Positions 47,816 through 59,638 of a stretch of 64,000 bases of DNA are shown piece after piece (the stretch's first letter is position 1; each line of letters opens with the position of its first letter). This DNA comes from Sinotaia quadrata (Eukaryota > Mollusca > Gastropoda > Architaenioglossa > Viviparidae): NCBI GenBank assembly GCA_028829895.1, contig CM054183.1, positions 74,449,571-74,513,570 on the forward strand, written 5' to 3'. The notes beneath the pieces are model-generated. The model was given only the letters and a program-made list of their open reading frames with translations. It ran no database searches and was not told the DNA's origin. A program made the position numbers and the translations under genes.

Positions 47816-50800
47816 TTTAAGAGTAATAATAGCATTGTCTCTTTTGAGTCACGTCACCTATTTTAAAATTTATTTATGTTTTGTATAAATTTACCAGAAA
47901 TAAACCCATAGTTTGATGGAATCAATTGTCCATCAATTTTAATTTTGAATTTGTTGGATTTAATTAAATTTCAGTTTTTGTATTTTCTTTGTTGTTTCTT
48001 TAAACAACATTTTTTGTGAATGTGTTAAATTCTTACTAATACTACTCATCACTTTTCCCTGTTCAGATTTGTTAATTTTAATTTGAAGACTTGAGAAGGT
48101 GAAATAAAATTGATCATTGCCAAAAAGCAGGTTCAAACAGTTAGCACTATTTGAATTTTATGCTAAGTCAATGTTAAAAAATATAATAGATCATACATAC
48201 TTATAATAATATTTGAATATTTGATGTTGCATATGTTGTATTATCAGTGCAACTCTAATCAGTAGCAGAACAACATTGTGTAAAATTTTTGTCCTAAGGT
48301 TGTTCCCCTTTAAATGCCTTGCTTGGCAAGAGTTTCATATGAAATCAATGGGCACCCAGTTAACTTCTGTCCTATTTTGTATATGATTTCTTTTATTTAG
48401 AACATTTCCTTCCCTGTGTTGGGCCCTTGATTAGCAATTAAAAATGGGTAAATTTGCTTGATATTGATGTCAGTTTCAGAGTTATGCCCCTTGAGTTGCA
48501 ATTTAAATGGGATAGATCCCATTAACATCAGACCACTCAGTATGCTTGTAAATGTATCTTAAAAACAGCTGAAAATCTAGTACTTGATATAGTAGGATTT
48601 GTGTCATTGTATGTGTAGATTCATATTTGTTTTTTTAAAATTTATTTTCTTATGATTTAAATACTTTGTATTGAAACCTGTATTGTAAAGCACTTTGAGT
48701 TTATAAAATGATTAAGTGTTTTATTAAGTCATTTAATCTGGTGATAGCTGATAGGCCCACTAATTGGGTCAGCACTAGGGATTAAGATGGAAAATTAATT
48801 ATCATAATCATAACTAATGAAATAATCTGTAATCCCCTGACTTCTTCTAGGTGGAAAATATCCTTCTCTAATTATGCATTATACTTAATATTTATGATGA
48901 TTACTAACATTAACAACCCCAAATGAATACATGTACATTACATGATCAGAATGAAATATACAACTTAAATCACATGACAGAAGGAGCAAGAAAATTGAAA
49001 AAAAAATACTGTAATAAAATACTGCCAGTAATTACATTATTTCCTTTAAAAGTAATTTAAAAAATTATTAAAATTTTTAAAAAAATATTTCCTTTAAAAT
49101 CTTGATCTCTTATGAAAAAATTATCTCCTTATGATTCATTGCCTACTTGTTATTTTCGGAGCTCACAAATGACATTTTTCCACTTGTAAATTGTGAGTAG
49201 GATTTTCAAGGGTTGAACATCAGACTCCGATTTCAACGAGTATATACACACACTAACCCACATATGTTGACAGCACTTGATAGCAATAAAGAATTTGGGG
49301 CAGAGTCAGTGCTGTGTTCATGGATTCTGCACCCTTATACAAGAATATTCCAAGGAAAACACCCACAATATCCAGATATACATTTGGACAGGTGTGGGAT
49401 TATGGATTACATGACTAGAGGCACATGTTCAAAACCACCATGTTGATACCTTGGGCCATGGCATTGGTATGCTTCAATGCACAGCACACTTTTTTTCCTA
49501 GGTGGACATCTTTGTTGGCTTCCCGACATAAATGGCCCTGGTCAAAATTGCCAGTAGATTTTTCGTCAGGGGCAGGGATCACCCAGCATACCCTTGATGT
49601 CTAGGCTAATTCTCATATGTGACTGCTAAGTTAAGGCAGCTTCAAAACCAATATATTACCAGAAAATAATAATGTTAATAAAGTATTAATAAAAGATGTT
49701 GATTAATTTGCTGAATAGGACAATAAAATTTTGGATCTTTACAGCACATATTTATAGTAATTAATGCAGTAGTAGTGAGAGCTAATTAATCTTTACTTTT
49801 TTTTTTTTACCTATAGCATTGTGTGCCTTATAACATTATAAATTCACACCATAATTAAAATCTCTGTTCACTAACATAGGTCACTTATTTGAATATATTT
49901 AAAATGCTTACTAAACAAAGATTCAGGTGGAAATTTTATCAGATTGAACTTTAGACCTCATATATAAAAACTTCTTTTGATAATTTGATCATAATAGTGA
50001 TACTGAGAGTATTAATCACATTAACCCATTCATGATGAAGTTGGGTATCATTGTGTTTCGGCGTAGTTCATTGGATATGTTGTTAGCAGTAAATTTGAAA
50101 TTTGGGGCATAAACATGGATAATTTTTTTTAAATCCATAGTTCAGTTCTTATAAATATGCATTCTTTCTTTAAAGGCTGCTACCTTCAATTATTCAGTAA
50201 TGAGATAAATTATTGGTCTTTATCGAGGTGGGGATAGATTTGTAAAGCTTCACATTATCAATATCATTTAATTTTTTAAAGTAAAATTTTATTTTAATTT
50301 CACACATGGTTTATTACTGTTATTAGCACAGAAAGTTTTTATTCTTTGCCAACTCATATTTGATGTACAGTTTTTAAAAATAGATTTACAATTTTTTCAA
50401 ATTATGATATACAATGTTCTAAAGTACTGTTTAGTGTTAAGAATATATTTCTGCATTTATGATGTATTCCTCATCACATACTCCGTTTTATCATTGTCAC
50501 AGAAATGAGGAAAATATTAATAAATTTTTTTACTCTTCCTCTAAGTAACTTCTAACTCTAAACTATGAACGAAACCGCTAAGTTAATTAAAAGAGGGACA
50601 GGGTGAAAATGACCATTTTGTCAACAAAGGGAAAAACTAAGTCTGAAACGCTAGCTGAGGAAAATAGGTTTCGTGTCAGAGAATAGGAAAACGTATAATT
50701 AAATGCTGGCTTGACCCTCCCTAGCCAACACCCACACCCATAAATCTGTCAGTGTAGAGTACATGGCGGCCAGTGCATGGGAATTCGTGAGAGAGCGCTA

Positions 50801-51289
50801 GGACGCCAATTTTGTCCGTGACGAAAGCAGGCTCTGAGTTTTGAAATGTAAACATCTTTTTAAGAATCATCACTATAAAATGTTTGGTAGTTTAAGTTGA
50901 TATTGTTATTGTGAAATTGCTATTGTTTTATGAAAGTACTTTTGAACTAGAATTTTGAGATTATTGGAAAGTTAATATTTGTATTACTAAGTTAAAAAGG
51001 TTGGTTTGTGTGTACAACTATTTCTTGCTGTGAGTTAATGTATGGCTTGCCAGGTGGCCATGGTTGCTATAGTAACTGTAGTTTTAAAATAAAATAAGAG
51101 AGGACCATTGCTCTGAGAAGTTAGCTAGATAGTATTCAGTTGGCAAGTGGATACGTAAATCACAGTGTCAACTGGGAACTTGATACTTTTGGCACTAATA
51201 GAAGTGGACCTTCAGGATGGTCAGAATTATTCGTCAGTACGTATATGCCGTGCTTGTACGTGGGCAGTGCTGGATGGGGGGTAGCGTGT

Positions 51290-52680
51290 GTGCTGGAAGG
51301 GGGTGTGTTCCAGTCAGCTCAGAGAAAGTGATGTGCAAGAACTTTGTGTATAAAAGAGGATACAGAGCCAGGGGCGGATGAGAAACGTGGAAAATGTACC
51401 GTGTTGTAGAGAGAGCGGGACGCTCTCAGTTTCTCCCTGCTTGTTTGTATCAGGATTCTCTACGATTCTGCGAAGGCAAAACAGAAAGAGAGTTCCTGAA
51501 CACTGTAACAGAGTGCCAGATGTCCACCCGGCTGTATATGGAGAGTGCGCTGTGAAGGCCGCTGCAGTTCAAGATGGGCCAAATCAAACCGGATAGCCAT
51601 CTCGGGTTTACAAAGACTGTGCAAAGACCATGGGTGATCGATTATTTTCCAAGCAGAGGCAAATTCCTGATGGAAGTCTAATGTCACTAGGCGCTGGGAT
51701 ATGTTACAGGACGAGATGTTACATAATGGTAGTAACTATCGTTGGAAGCAGTAGCGGATTGCATGAGGCATACCGCCGAGAACGGCAAAGGTTGGCCGTT
51801 ATGGAGAAGAGATGAGAAATGAAGAAGAGAAGAGAACAGATGAGAAACGAAGTTAATAGAAGAGACGAGATGAAATGAGCAGAAATCGAAGAGAAGATGA
51901 GAGAAGAGAGAACACAATGAGAGCTGAGAAATTAGGCCTAACGAGAGAAGCGCACGGGAGCGTGAAGTTGTAGCAGCCGGCGTAACAGTGAGGACGGCCA
52001 GGTCGAGATGTCGACGAAGTTTTTATGTATCATCAAAACCCCCCAGCACCAGAAGAAAGTGTAACGATGTTAGCCCAGCACAAGAAGAAAGTAACGAATT
52101 ATGTGAGCAGAGAACAAGAGAAAATAATGATGATTGTGAGCAGAGAACAAGGAGAAAATGACAATACCTATGTGAGTAAAAGAAAATTCTAACTAATTAG
52201 GGAAATCTCAGAGCACATAAATATAAATTAGAACCTAAAACTAAAGCGTAGGAATCTTAAGCATTAAACCTAAAATTAGGAATAAACCTTAATATAAGAT
52301 AATATTGATGGAACTGTTGAAGACTTGCAAGTCAAATGACATTTGTTTATTATTGAACTTTGATACAAGAGCAATGGCTCCAGAACTTATAAATAAGGAT
52401 TGCTATCTTATGATAAATAATGCTTAAATGTATCTAGAAGTAGTACTGCATGGATAAATTGAAATTTGTATTTCTTTGATTTTATTTCACTTATCATTTT
52501 TTCATTCTTTTCTTTCCTTCCTTTTCATTATTTTCTTTTCACGGGCGCCGACAAGTGGTGACCCTTTTTCTTTCTTTCTTTCCCGTTTCCCACAGGTGCG
52601 AGTGTGGATGGCTGACTGACTAACCAACGTGTGAGAGGAAACCCATAGACCAATAAACTTGAATTTGTACTCTGACTATG
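51290..52680 (+). other. Repeat-like transcription-unit remnant (TATA box to AATAAA)
   Basis: This is a less AT-rich island in the intron. TATAAAAG is at 51349-51356 and AATAAA at 52652-52657. In between come a GA-rich stretch (51800-51960) and, at 52542-52565, GGGCGCCGACAAGTGGTGAC, which resembles the sequence just inside the 5' LTR of some retroelements. No protein domain was found in any frame and no second copy is in the window. Possibly an LTR-retrotransposon fragment. Confidence 0.3.
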
Positions 52681-53049
52681 AGGCTTTCTCCTGTCAATGG
52701 TTTCGAAAGAGTGGTTGCTATCGTTGTTATACGTTGTGTCGTCTGTGCCGTCTACACTTCACCCCTACCCGTATGCAAGCACACATGCAAACATGTCGGC
52801 AATACGTAACCTACATGCAGAATTAAATTCGAGCCAAACAATCATCTTGGTATTCTGTGTGCGATTTGTAATTCTCTTTATGCAAGTCCTACGTGGCGTC
52901 AACAAGCCACCACCCTCCCCTCGAAAGAGAGTAGGTGGGTGGCGACAATCATGAAACAAAATGCAGATTAAGAAATAAATAAAATTGTATAAGGATTATA
53001 GTACAGTTACTGAATTATAATATTTTTATATTTATTTTCTTGTTTTCAG

Positions 53050-53109
53050 GTACCCACTGAAGGGGTATATTCAAATGAGAAAATGGTTCATGGTTTGATG
53101 AACATGGTG
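53050..53109 (+). CDS. ATXN2: Ataxin-2, coding exon 3 (start of LSm domain)
   Basis: This 60-nt exon lies between a gttttcag acceptor and a gtaggt donor and is in phase 0 at both ends. It encodes residues 45-64, VPTEGVYSNEKMVHGLMNMV. GVYxNxxMVHxLxxxV is the signature at the start of the LSm domain of ataxin-2 proteins (human: GIYANMRMVHILTSVV). The LSm domain, with the LsmAD that follows, binds RNA and contributes to stress-granule and translation functions. The exon joins exon 4 to give MVGNSVTLVVKNG. Confidence 0.92.
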
Positions 53110-54061
53110 GTAGGTCTATTTGTATTATTATTTTTAATTTTTTATTGTTTTTATTTACCCACTTCTATTGCTAAGAATGGAATGGAGGAAGCTGGTTGTC
53201 AGGTCATCAATGGTGTCCCAACGGTCGACAAGATTAAGCGATAGATTGATAAGATTGATTAAACATACCTTTTATGTGTGTGTGAGAGAGAGAGGTGCCA
53301 GATTACCAAGAAACATTTTTTTACCTAAATTTTATTTTAAAGTGTTTAATCCCAACAAAATATATTGTGTCTTAACTTTCTACCCCAGGAATGTCTTTAG
53401 TTGTACTTAGTTGCCAACCATTTCTACCTAAGTAGGGCGGTTTGTTTTCGTATTTGGTAAAATCTCTTAGCTTACTTCCTTCGGACCATCCATGCGTGTG
53501 ATCAAAGAAGTTTTCATCAATTTTGCAGTTTCTTTGAAAAAAATTTTGTGCATCCATGGCGAGCTAAGAAACATGATTTTCAGAGGTCGAAGTTTGAATT
53601 AATGAACTATCATGCTTGAATTATTTTACATTCCTATTTGTGTTGTTTTCATTGTTTGTTGTTTTGTTTTATCTCTTTCTCTCACTTCCTTTTTTTTGTT
53701 GTTGTTGTTAATAATAGTTGAAGTAATTTGATTTTTTCGCCAGTCTTTTCTTCCTTTTTGCGACTAATTATGGGAATATTAATAATGAATATATTTATAT
53801 TTTTTATGAAAATTTAAAGGCATATTTAACATTTATTTATAAAGCAGTTCAATAACTACATGCATTTAGAAAAGAAATCATGAGAAATTAAATAGATTAG
53901 CCACTAATGTGGGCCTCAGAAGCAGTAAGCTTCAGGAATAGATAAGCAGCTATACAGCTGGGGTAGAATGAGTTCAAAATTAAGTGTCCATGGAACAACA
54001 GTATACTACAAAATATCAATCTTTAAATAAGTATTGTAATGGAATTCAACTAATAACTTTA

Positions 54062-54115
54062 TTAACCCGTTGGCTGACAGGTGAAAATGCGTCAGCTGAC
54101 GCCACCGTGTCAGGC
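54062..54115 (+). mobile_element. piggyBac-like terminal sequence
   Basis: TTAACCCGTTGGCTGACAGG is typical of a TTAA target plus piggyBac-type terminus. A related TTAACCCATTCATGATG is at 50021. Neither is followed by recognisable transposase. The tandem repeat at 54150 begins just downstream. Confidence 0.4.
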
Positions 54116-54149
54116 TGTTTTGACACTTAATGATAATTGAATGGATCAA

Positions 54150-54690
54150 TGTACTAAAAACTTAAAAGAGACTGTAATTATCAATGGTTTAAAATTTTAA
54201 TTACTACCTATTATAGACATACTAAGGAATTTTAAAAGTATTATTTAAAATTTACTTCAATTCATAAACTAAGAAAGAATGAAAAGTTTTTTTATCTTTT
54301 TTTGAAGTTGTGAATTTCAGCATGTTTATTTTTTTTTTTTTAACAAGTCTACTAAAAACTTAAAAGCGACTGTAATTATCAATGGATTTTTTAAAAAGTA
54401 TTATTTTTAATTTATTTCATATTCTAAAACAAAGAAATCATAAAATATTTTCTTATCTTTTTATTGCACTCTCGAATTTCGGCATTTTTTTTTTTTTAAA
54501 GTCTACTAAAAAATTTAAAGCGACTGTAATTATCAATGGATTTTAAAAAATTAAAATTACTACCTATTATAGACATACTAAGGAATCTTAAAAGTATTAT
54601 TTTTAATTTATTTCGAATTCAAAAACAAAGAAAAATACAAAGTTTTCTTATCTTTTTGTTGAACTTGGGAATGTTTTCACCATTTTTTTT
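54150..54690. repeat. Tandem repeat, three units of about 150-195 bp
   Basis: Units start with ACTAAAAACTTAAAAG or close variants near 54153, 54351 and 54503. They share GCGACTGTAATTATCAATGG, then 'AAAAGTATTATTT' and 'TTATCTTTTT'. The middle unit lacks the 'ACTACCTATTATAGACATAC' segment. It is non-coding. Confidence 0.85.
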
Positions 54691-56357
54691 TTTATGATGA
54701 TATTTTTTGTAAATACCTGAGTTTAACTTCATTCCACCGATTGACCTGGTGATACCTTTTTTTGTTATGTGCCTGCCTGGAATATGTAATCTGAGTGGTG
54801 CGAAGAGCATCTAAAGTATGGTCAAGGTCATTTGCTAAAAGATGCTCAAATGTGACATATAATCAAGCCTTTTAATATGCCTGTCATACTCCAGTGATTT
54901 AAGATTTGCTTGAGTCTGAGTGCATGATAGATTTTTATATTTACCAGAAATTTCATATGCTTTCCAGATTTTATTTTAATTGCCATATTTAACATCTTAA
55001 TATTCGTGAGTATGACTTTTTAGTATAGTATATTATATTATGACTTAGTAACTAACAGCATTTCTCACACTGTATAGTGCAATAAATCAACAGTTTATAT
55101 TTGAAAGATTCTAGTGTAGGCATCTGCATTGGCTGTAAGTATCTGCACAAGCCATCTTTCATGGTGTATCTGAATTTTTTTTGCCCCAGAGTATAAGTCA
55201 AGGATATGTTTTTGCTGAACAAACATAAGAATAAACTTTTTTTAAACTTATATTTGAATATATAGTAATGTGTTATGGCTTCAATTTTTTTTTTTTTAAA
55301 TGTATTAAATCTGTATTGACAAGTGTGTGTGTGTGCGTTGATCCAGATGAGTTCTTTCTGTTATTTTCTTCACAGCCTTTATCGTTTTCTTTGTTTGCTT
55401 TGATTGCTTAAATGAAAGATATTTTAATTTTTTTGTTTGTTTTGTACATGATTTGTAGAAACCATAGTTCATTTCTTATCTATGAAAATTTAAGTTTTGA
55501 GATTTGTGAATTTCTGGGCAAATATTTTATATTATTTTTAGTCACTCTTTTTAATTTTAATTTTTTTTTTTTTATAAAAGTGTTATTTAAGTAGGTAGAA
55601 CCAGCCTCTATATGGCGATAGCGGACAACTACTAAATTCCGAAAAATTTACCATTTTGTCACAAGCGCTGTGTTTATGTTTCGTATTTATCACGTTTGTG
55701 AAATAGTTTGTTGAATAAAACTATCTTCCAACTATTCATTAATGTATTTTTTATTTGTGAGAGAGTGGATGGAAGCGTGTACGATCGAGTTAAATTAGGT
55801 ATGGTTGGCGTGTTTCGATAGCCATGGCAAAATTCTCAATCTCCGGTTTTACCATCGTGTTTTGATATACCTTGCAAACACTAAAACGGGTTCCGCTACG
55901 ATTGTCCAATCAGAATGTATCTTATATCAAACTAAAGAAAAATGAATGTAGAATGCAACCGTATTAGTTTCGAATCTGTATTTTTATTTTTATTGTATGT
56001 AAAAGTTGATTGAAAAAAGCCCTATTTTTCAATTACGATTTTGCATGGTTATTTCTGAAAAATATATAGATTTTTTTCTTATATCAGAAGAAAGTAGAAA
56101 ATCTCTTCTTTAAAATGGTATATAGCATGACAAAGTAGCATTTTTGTAGCGTTACCCGTAGAGCGGGAAAATGTGCAACCCAAGCGTGCGCGAAGTAAAC
56201 ACAGGCATAAACATAAACGAAGCGCGTGATCGCCATGGCGTTGTCGGCTGTGCTTGTTTCTCTGCTGCGAAAGTAATTCACTAAGTTTAATTAACTATAA
56301 CTCTTGCAGTTGTAAAAAGATTTTAATAATTATCTGGATAATCTTTTAAGGCTATTT

Positions 56358-56950
56358 GACGGAAATAAAGATCGTATCTGTACAGACGGTAATGCGTTCG
56401 AGATCGTCATGGACGTGAGCGAGAGTCGACAAGTATAGGCCTTCTAAACAGTCGTTATTTATCATTTCTGCTGTAAATAAATAACAATGTTTGATAATAT
56501 CAGTCAGACAATGATCACACATTGATCCTAGATCTTTTTTCCCCACTGATTTATTAACGGACATAAAGATCGTATCTGTACAGACGGCAATGCGTTCGAG
56601 ATCGTCATGGACGTGAGTGAGAGTCGACAAGTATAGGCCTTCTAAACAGTCGTTATTTATCATTTCTGCTGTAAATTTTATTAACAATGTTTGATAATAT
56701 CAGTCAGACAATGATCACACATTGATCCTAGATCTTTCTTCCCCACTGGTTTATTAACGGACATAAAGATCGTATCTGTACAGACGGCAATGTGTTCGAG
56801 ATCGTCATGGACGTGAGTGAGAGTCGACAAGTATAGGCCTTCTAAACAGTCGTTATTTATCATTTCTGCTGTAAATTTTATTAACAATGTTTGATAATAT
56901 CTGTCAAACAATGATCACACATTGATCCTAGATCGTTTTTCCCCACTGGT
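56358..56950. repeat. Satellite-like array, three units of 198-200 bp
   Basis: Units start near 56361, 56559 and 56759 with ATAAAGATCGTATCTGTAC and run through 'TTCGAGATCGTCATGGACGT', 'AAACAGTCGTTATTTATCAT' and 'TTGATCCTAGATC'. They differ at only a few positions, so the array is young relative to its surroundings. On the minus strand each unit is open and reads HVHDDLERIAVCTDTIF and CDHCLTDIIKHC. The 198-bp spacing keeps frame between the first two units, which may be chance. Confidence 0.9.
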
Positions 56951-59566
56951 TTATTAACTAAGTTATGATGGATCATGAATGACAGCCATTTAAATTAATT
57001 AATCATAATGGGTAGCGCCAATAGCAACTGCCTCAAATATGCATTAATTATTTAGTTTTTGTGAGGCTGTACCCCATCATTGTATCTTTTAAGAGTTGGT
57101 AATAGGTTAAATTATTGTTAGGGTTCATTTTACTTGTAAAAATTGGCCAAGACTTAGAGGGACCATGTTTCAGATACATAATAATTAATACTATTGTTTT
57201 TATTTCAACTTGCCACTAGGTTTCAATTAGCCCTCTACCCTTATTTTTAAATAATCATACATTTTAAAACATAAGACATCAATAAATGCATTTTAACTAC
57301 AAATGTTGGCTAATTTTAAGTTGTTATTTCATTATAATTACTTAAACAAGTCAAATGGAACTCAAAATAAGCAAAAATGCATTAATATGGTTCATTTTCA
57401 GTGTTGGCTCAAAGTGCCATTGCTCAATTTGTGTTTTTTCTCATTTTTGAGAATCAATAACTCAAAAATTAAGAAAGCTATTGCCTCAGAATAAATCAGG
57501 CTTCATGTTAGCATTGGATACATGAGGTATGCAAAAATTTAGCTCTGTCAGATAATCAGTTTTTACTTTAGGGTGATGCAAAAATGGTAAATTGTAAAAT
57601 ATGTGTAAAAAGCATTTTTTCCACATTTTTGAAAATTGCGTTAAAAAAAAAGTAAGAAAGATTATGCAACCATTTTTTGTAAACTGACTTCTTTCACCAT
57701 GATTGTTATATGGTGTAAATTTCATTCATTTCCATAAACTTTGAAAAAATAGCTGGTTCTACCTAATTTAAGTATCACAATTTTTATATTTATATATTTA
57801 TTTGCCTTGGAAGAGAACTAAGGTAAGTATCTCACTAAATCAGATGTTTTACATTTGAACAGACTTGCATACTTCTCATTTCGTCTGGAAAATTCCCACC
57901 TTAATGCTTCTTCCAAAAATCTCATTCTCAGAACGTGTATATTTTTACCATTGTTTTTTTAATTAAAAGAAATTTAATCTGTCATTTTAAAATCATTTTA
58001 TCACTTTGCTTGAGGGCAAACTTGCAGGTTGTATAACCTGTGTAAAGTCAACTCTGCCATTTTAATTAAACAGTCAATAGTGTGTCATTATATGTGATTT
58101 GCATAAGGATAGATTGTTTCTTACATGAAAAAATTCAGGTGAATAACCTCAAGTCTGGAGATATTAATAAAAAAGAAATACTTCAAATACTGGGTTGACA
58201 TTCAGCTCTTCAACCACAGACTTGGTTGTCTAAATGGACTGTTCACATTTTACCAAAATGCATTGATTGAGGGAGGTCCAACATTCCATCCACCACCAGA
58301 ACACAAAACAGCTATATATTGTCAAATTCTAACCTACATAAAATACACATTTCTTTTCACTTAGATGAATCTAATGATGCTTTGTTTCTTTTTCTCATCT
58401 TTTTCTCTCTCTTTTTAAAAGGTATACAGTTTTTCTCAGTATTAATGGAGATTCATAAATAAAGCATAAACTTGTAACATCTGTATCTATTGATTTTAGT
58501 GATAGATGACGTCTGCAAAACATCCAGTTTCGGGACCAGAGATGCTGACCTTTCCATTACTAATGAAAAGTTTACATTAATTGAAATAATGCTCTCTCAA
58601 TTTCCTTTTTGATTTTCCAATTTTATTTCCATTGTTTTTTTTAAATAATACACAGTTATAAAATTATTTATTATAATATGATATTATTTTTTAAAGGATA
58701 CTTAAAATCATTTTGATTCATTTCATTTTTAAGTAATAAAATTTATGCTAATTATGGAAACTATAATTATGCTATAAAACACAAAATAGTGAGATTCTAG
58801 AAATAGAATATAGTATGGGACTGTTGGTTTTTTTATATTTATTATTATAAATTATAATAAATTTTATATCCTTTTATTATTAAAAACAATAATAGGAAAT
58901 TTGCATTTGATTATGTCTACTAAATTTTCTGTATTAACTATAACATTTAAATAATTGGATATGCATTAGACATATTTATAACTATATGTATTCTTGTTCT
59001 TTCACCTTGCTTACAATAAATATTTTTAAAATTGTCTAAACTTTAACAAAGTAATAATAAATTCCAACTGTTTTAACCTCTTCTACCCTTAATATGATTA
59101 CTGAAATTTGAAATGGTAATTTCATAGTGCATCTAATTAATAAATATGATTGACAAACCAAGCCTTATGGATGAGGAAATTGTACAGCTACATGATATCT
59201 CATATGATTGTGCTAATATAGGTTTGCTACCCCAAATTAAGAATTTTCCAGTAGAATTTAAAGTAAATGAATATGCTAATGTACAATTTCTACCCTGAAT
59301 TACAACTTGAATTTACTATGAAAAATAATAAAGTGTTTAACTCACTTGAGATGTGATGATCATAAATTGATAAGTTTTAAAACTTATTTTGTGTTGTCTA
59401 GTAACTAATAGTTTTGCTAGTTGATAATTCATGAAGTATTTTGAAAGGGTCAATGTCCAAACAAACATTTATGAAAAGTTCATGAATTTTGTTTAAATAT
59501 ATATGAATCCTGTTATATAATCAGTAACAGGTAGTAATGTTTGTTTCTTTTTTGTCTTCTTTGTAG

Positions 59567-59638
59567 GGGAACAGTGTGACTCTAGTTGTGAAAAATGGAA
59601 ACACTTATGAAGGGATACTTTCTGCTATTGGTCCAAAG
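59567..59638 (+). CDS. ATXN2: Ataxin-2, coding exon 4 (LSm domain core)
   Basis: This 72-nt exon lies between a ctttgtag acceptor and a gtatgc donor. It encodes residues 65-88, GNSVTLVVKNGNTYEGILSA then IGPK, in phase 0 at both ends. It matches the core LSm strands of ataxin-2 (human: GSKCEVQVKNGGIYEGVFKTYSPK). The VKNGxxYEGI block is nearly identical across animals. The rest of the LSm domain, the LsmAD and PAM2 lie to the right of the window. Confidence 0.95.

Larger units (their letters stand above)
40377..53049. other. ATXN2 intron 2 (12.7 kb)
   Basis: Listed separately: repeat R copy 2, microsatellites, a hAT-type MITE, Mutator-like copy 2, element A copy 1, repeat S copy 2 and a TATA-bearing repeat-like region near 51.3-52.7 kb. 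In 43550-44100 there is an open stretch at 43591-43908 with a hydrophobic tail that I do not recognise. In 46200-47550 and 47820-51000 I see AT-rich DNA only, apart from a TTAACCCATTCATG piggyBac-like end at 50021. At 49200-49650 a slightly richer stretch shows no domain. Confidence 0.7.
53110..59566. other. ATXN2 intron 3 (6.5 kb)
   Basis: It is mostly AT-rich DNA. Two tandem arrays (54150-54690 and 56358-56950) and a piggyBac-like end at 54062 are listed separately. In 53120-54060, 54700-56340 and 56960-59560 I see no gene or recognisable element. Confidence 0.75.
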
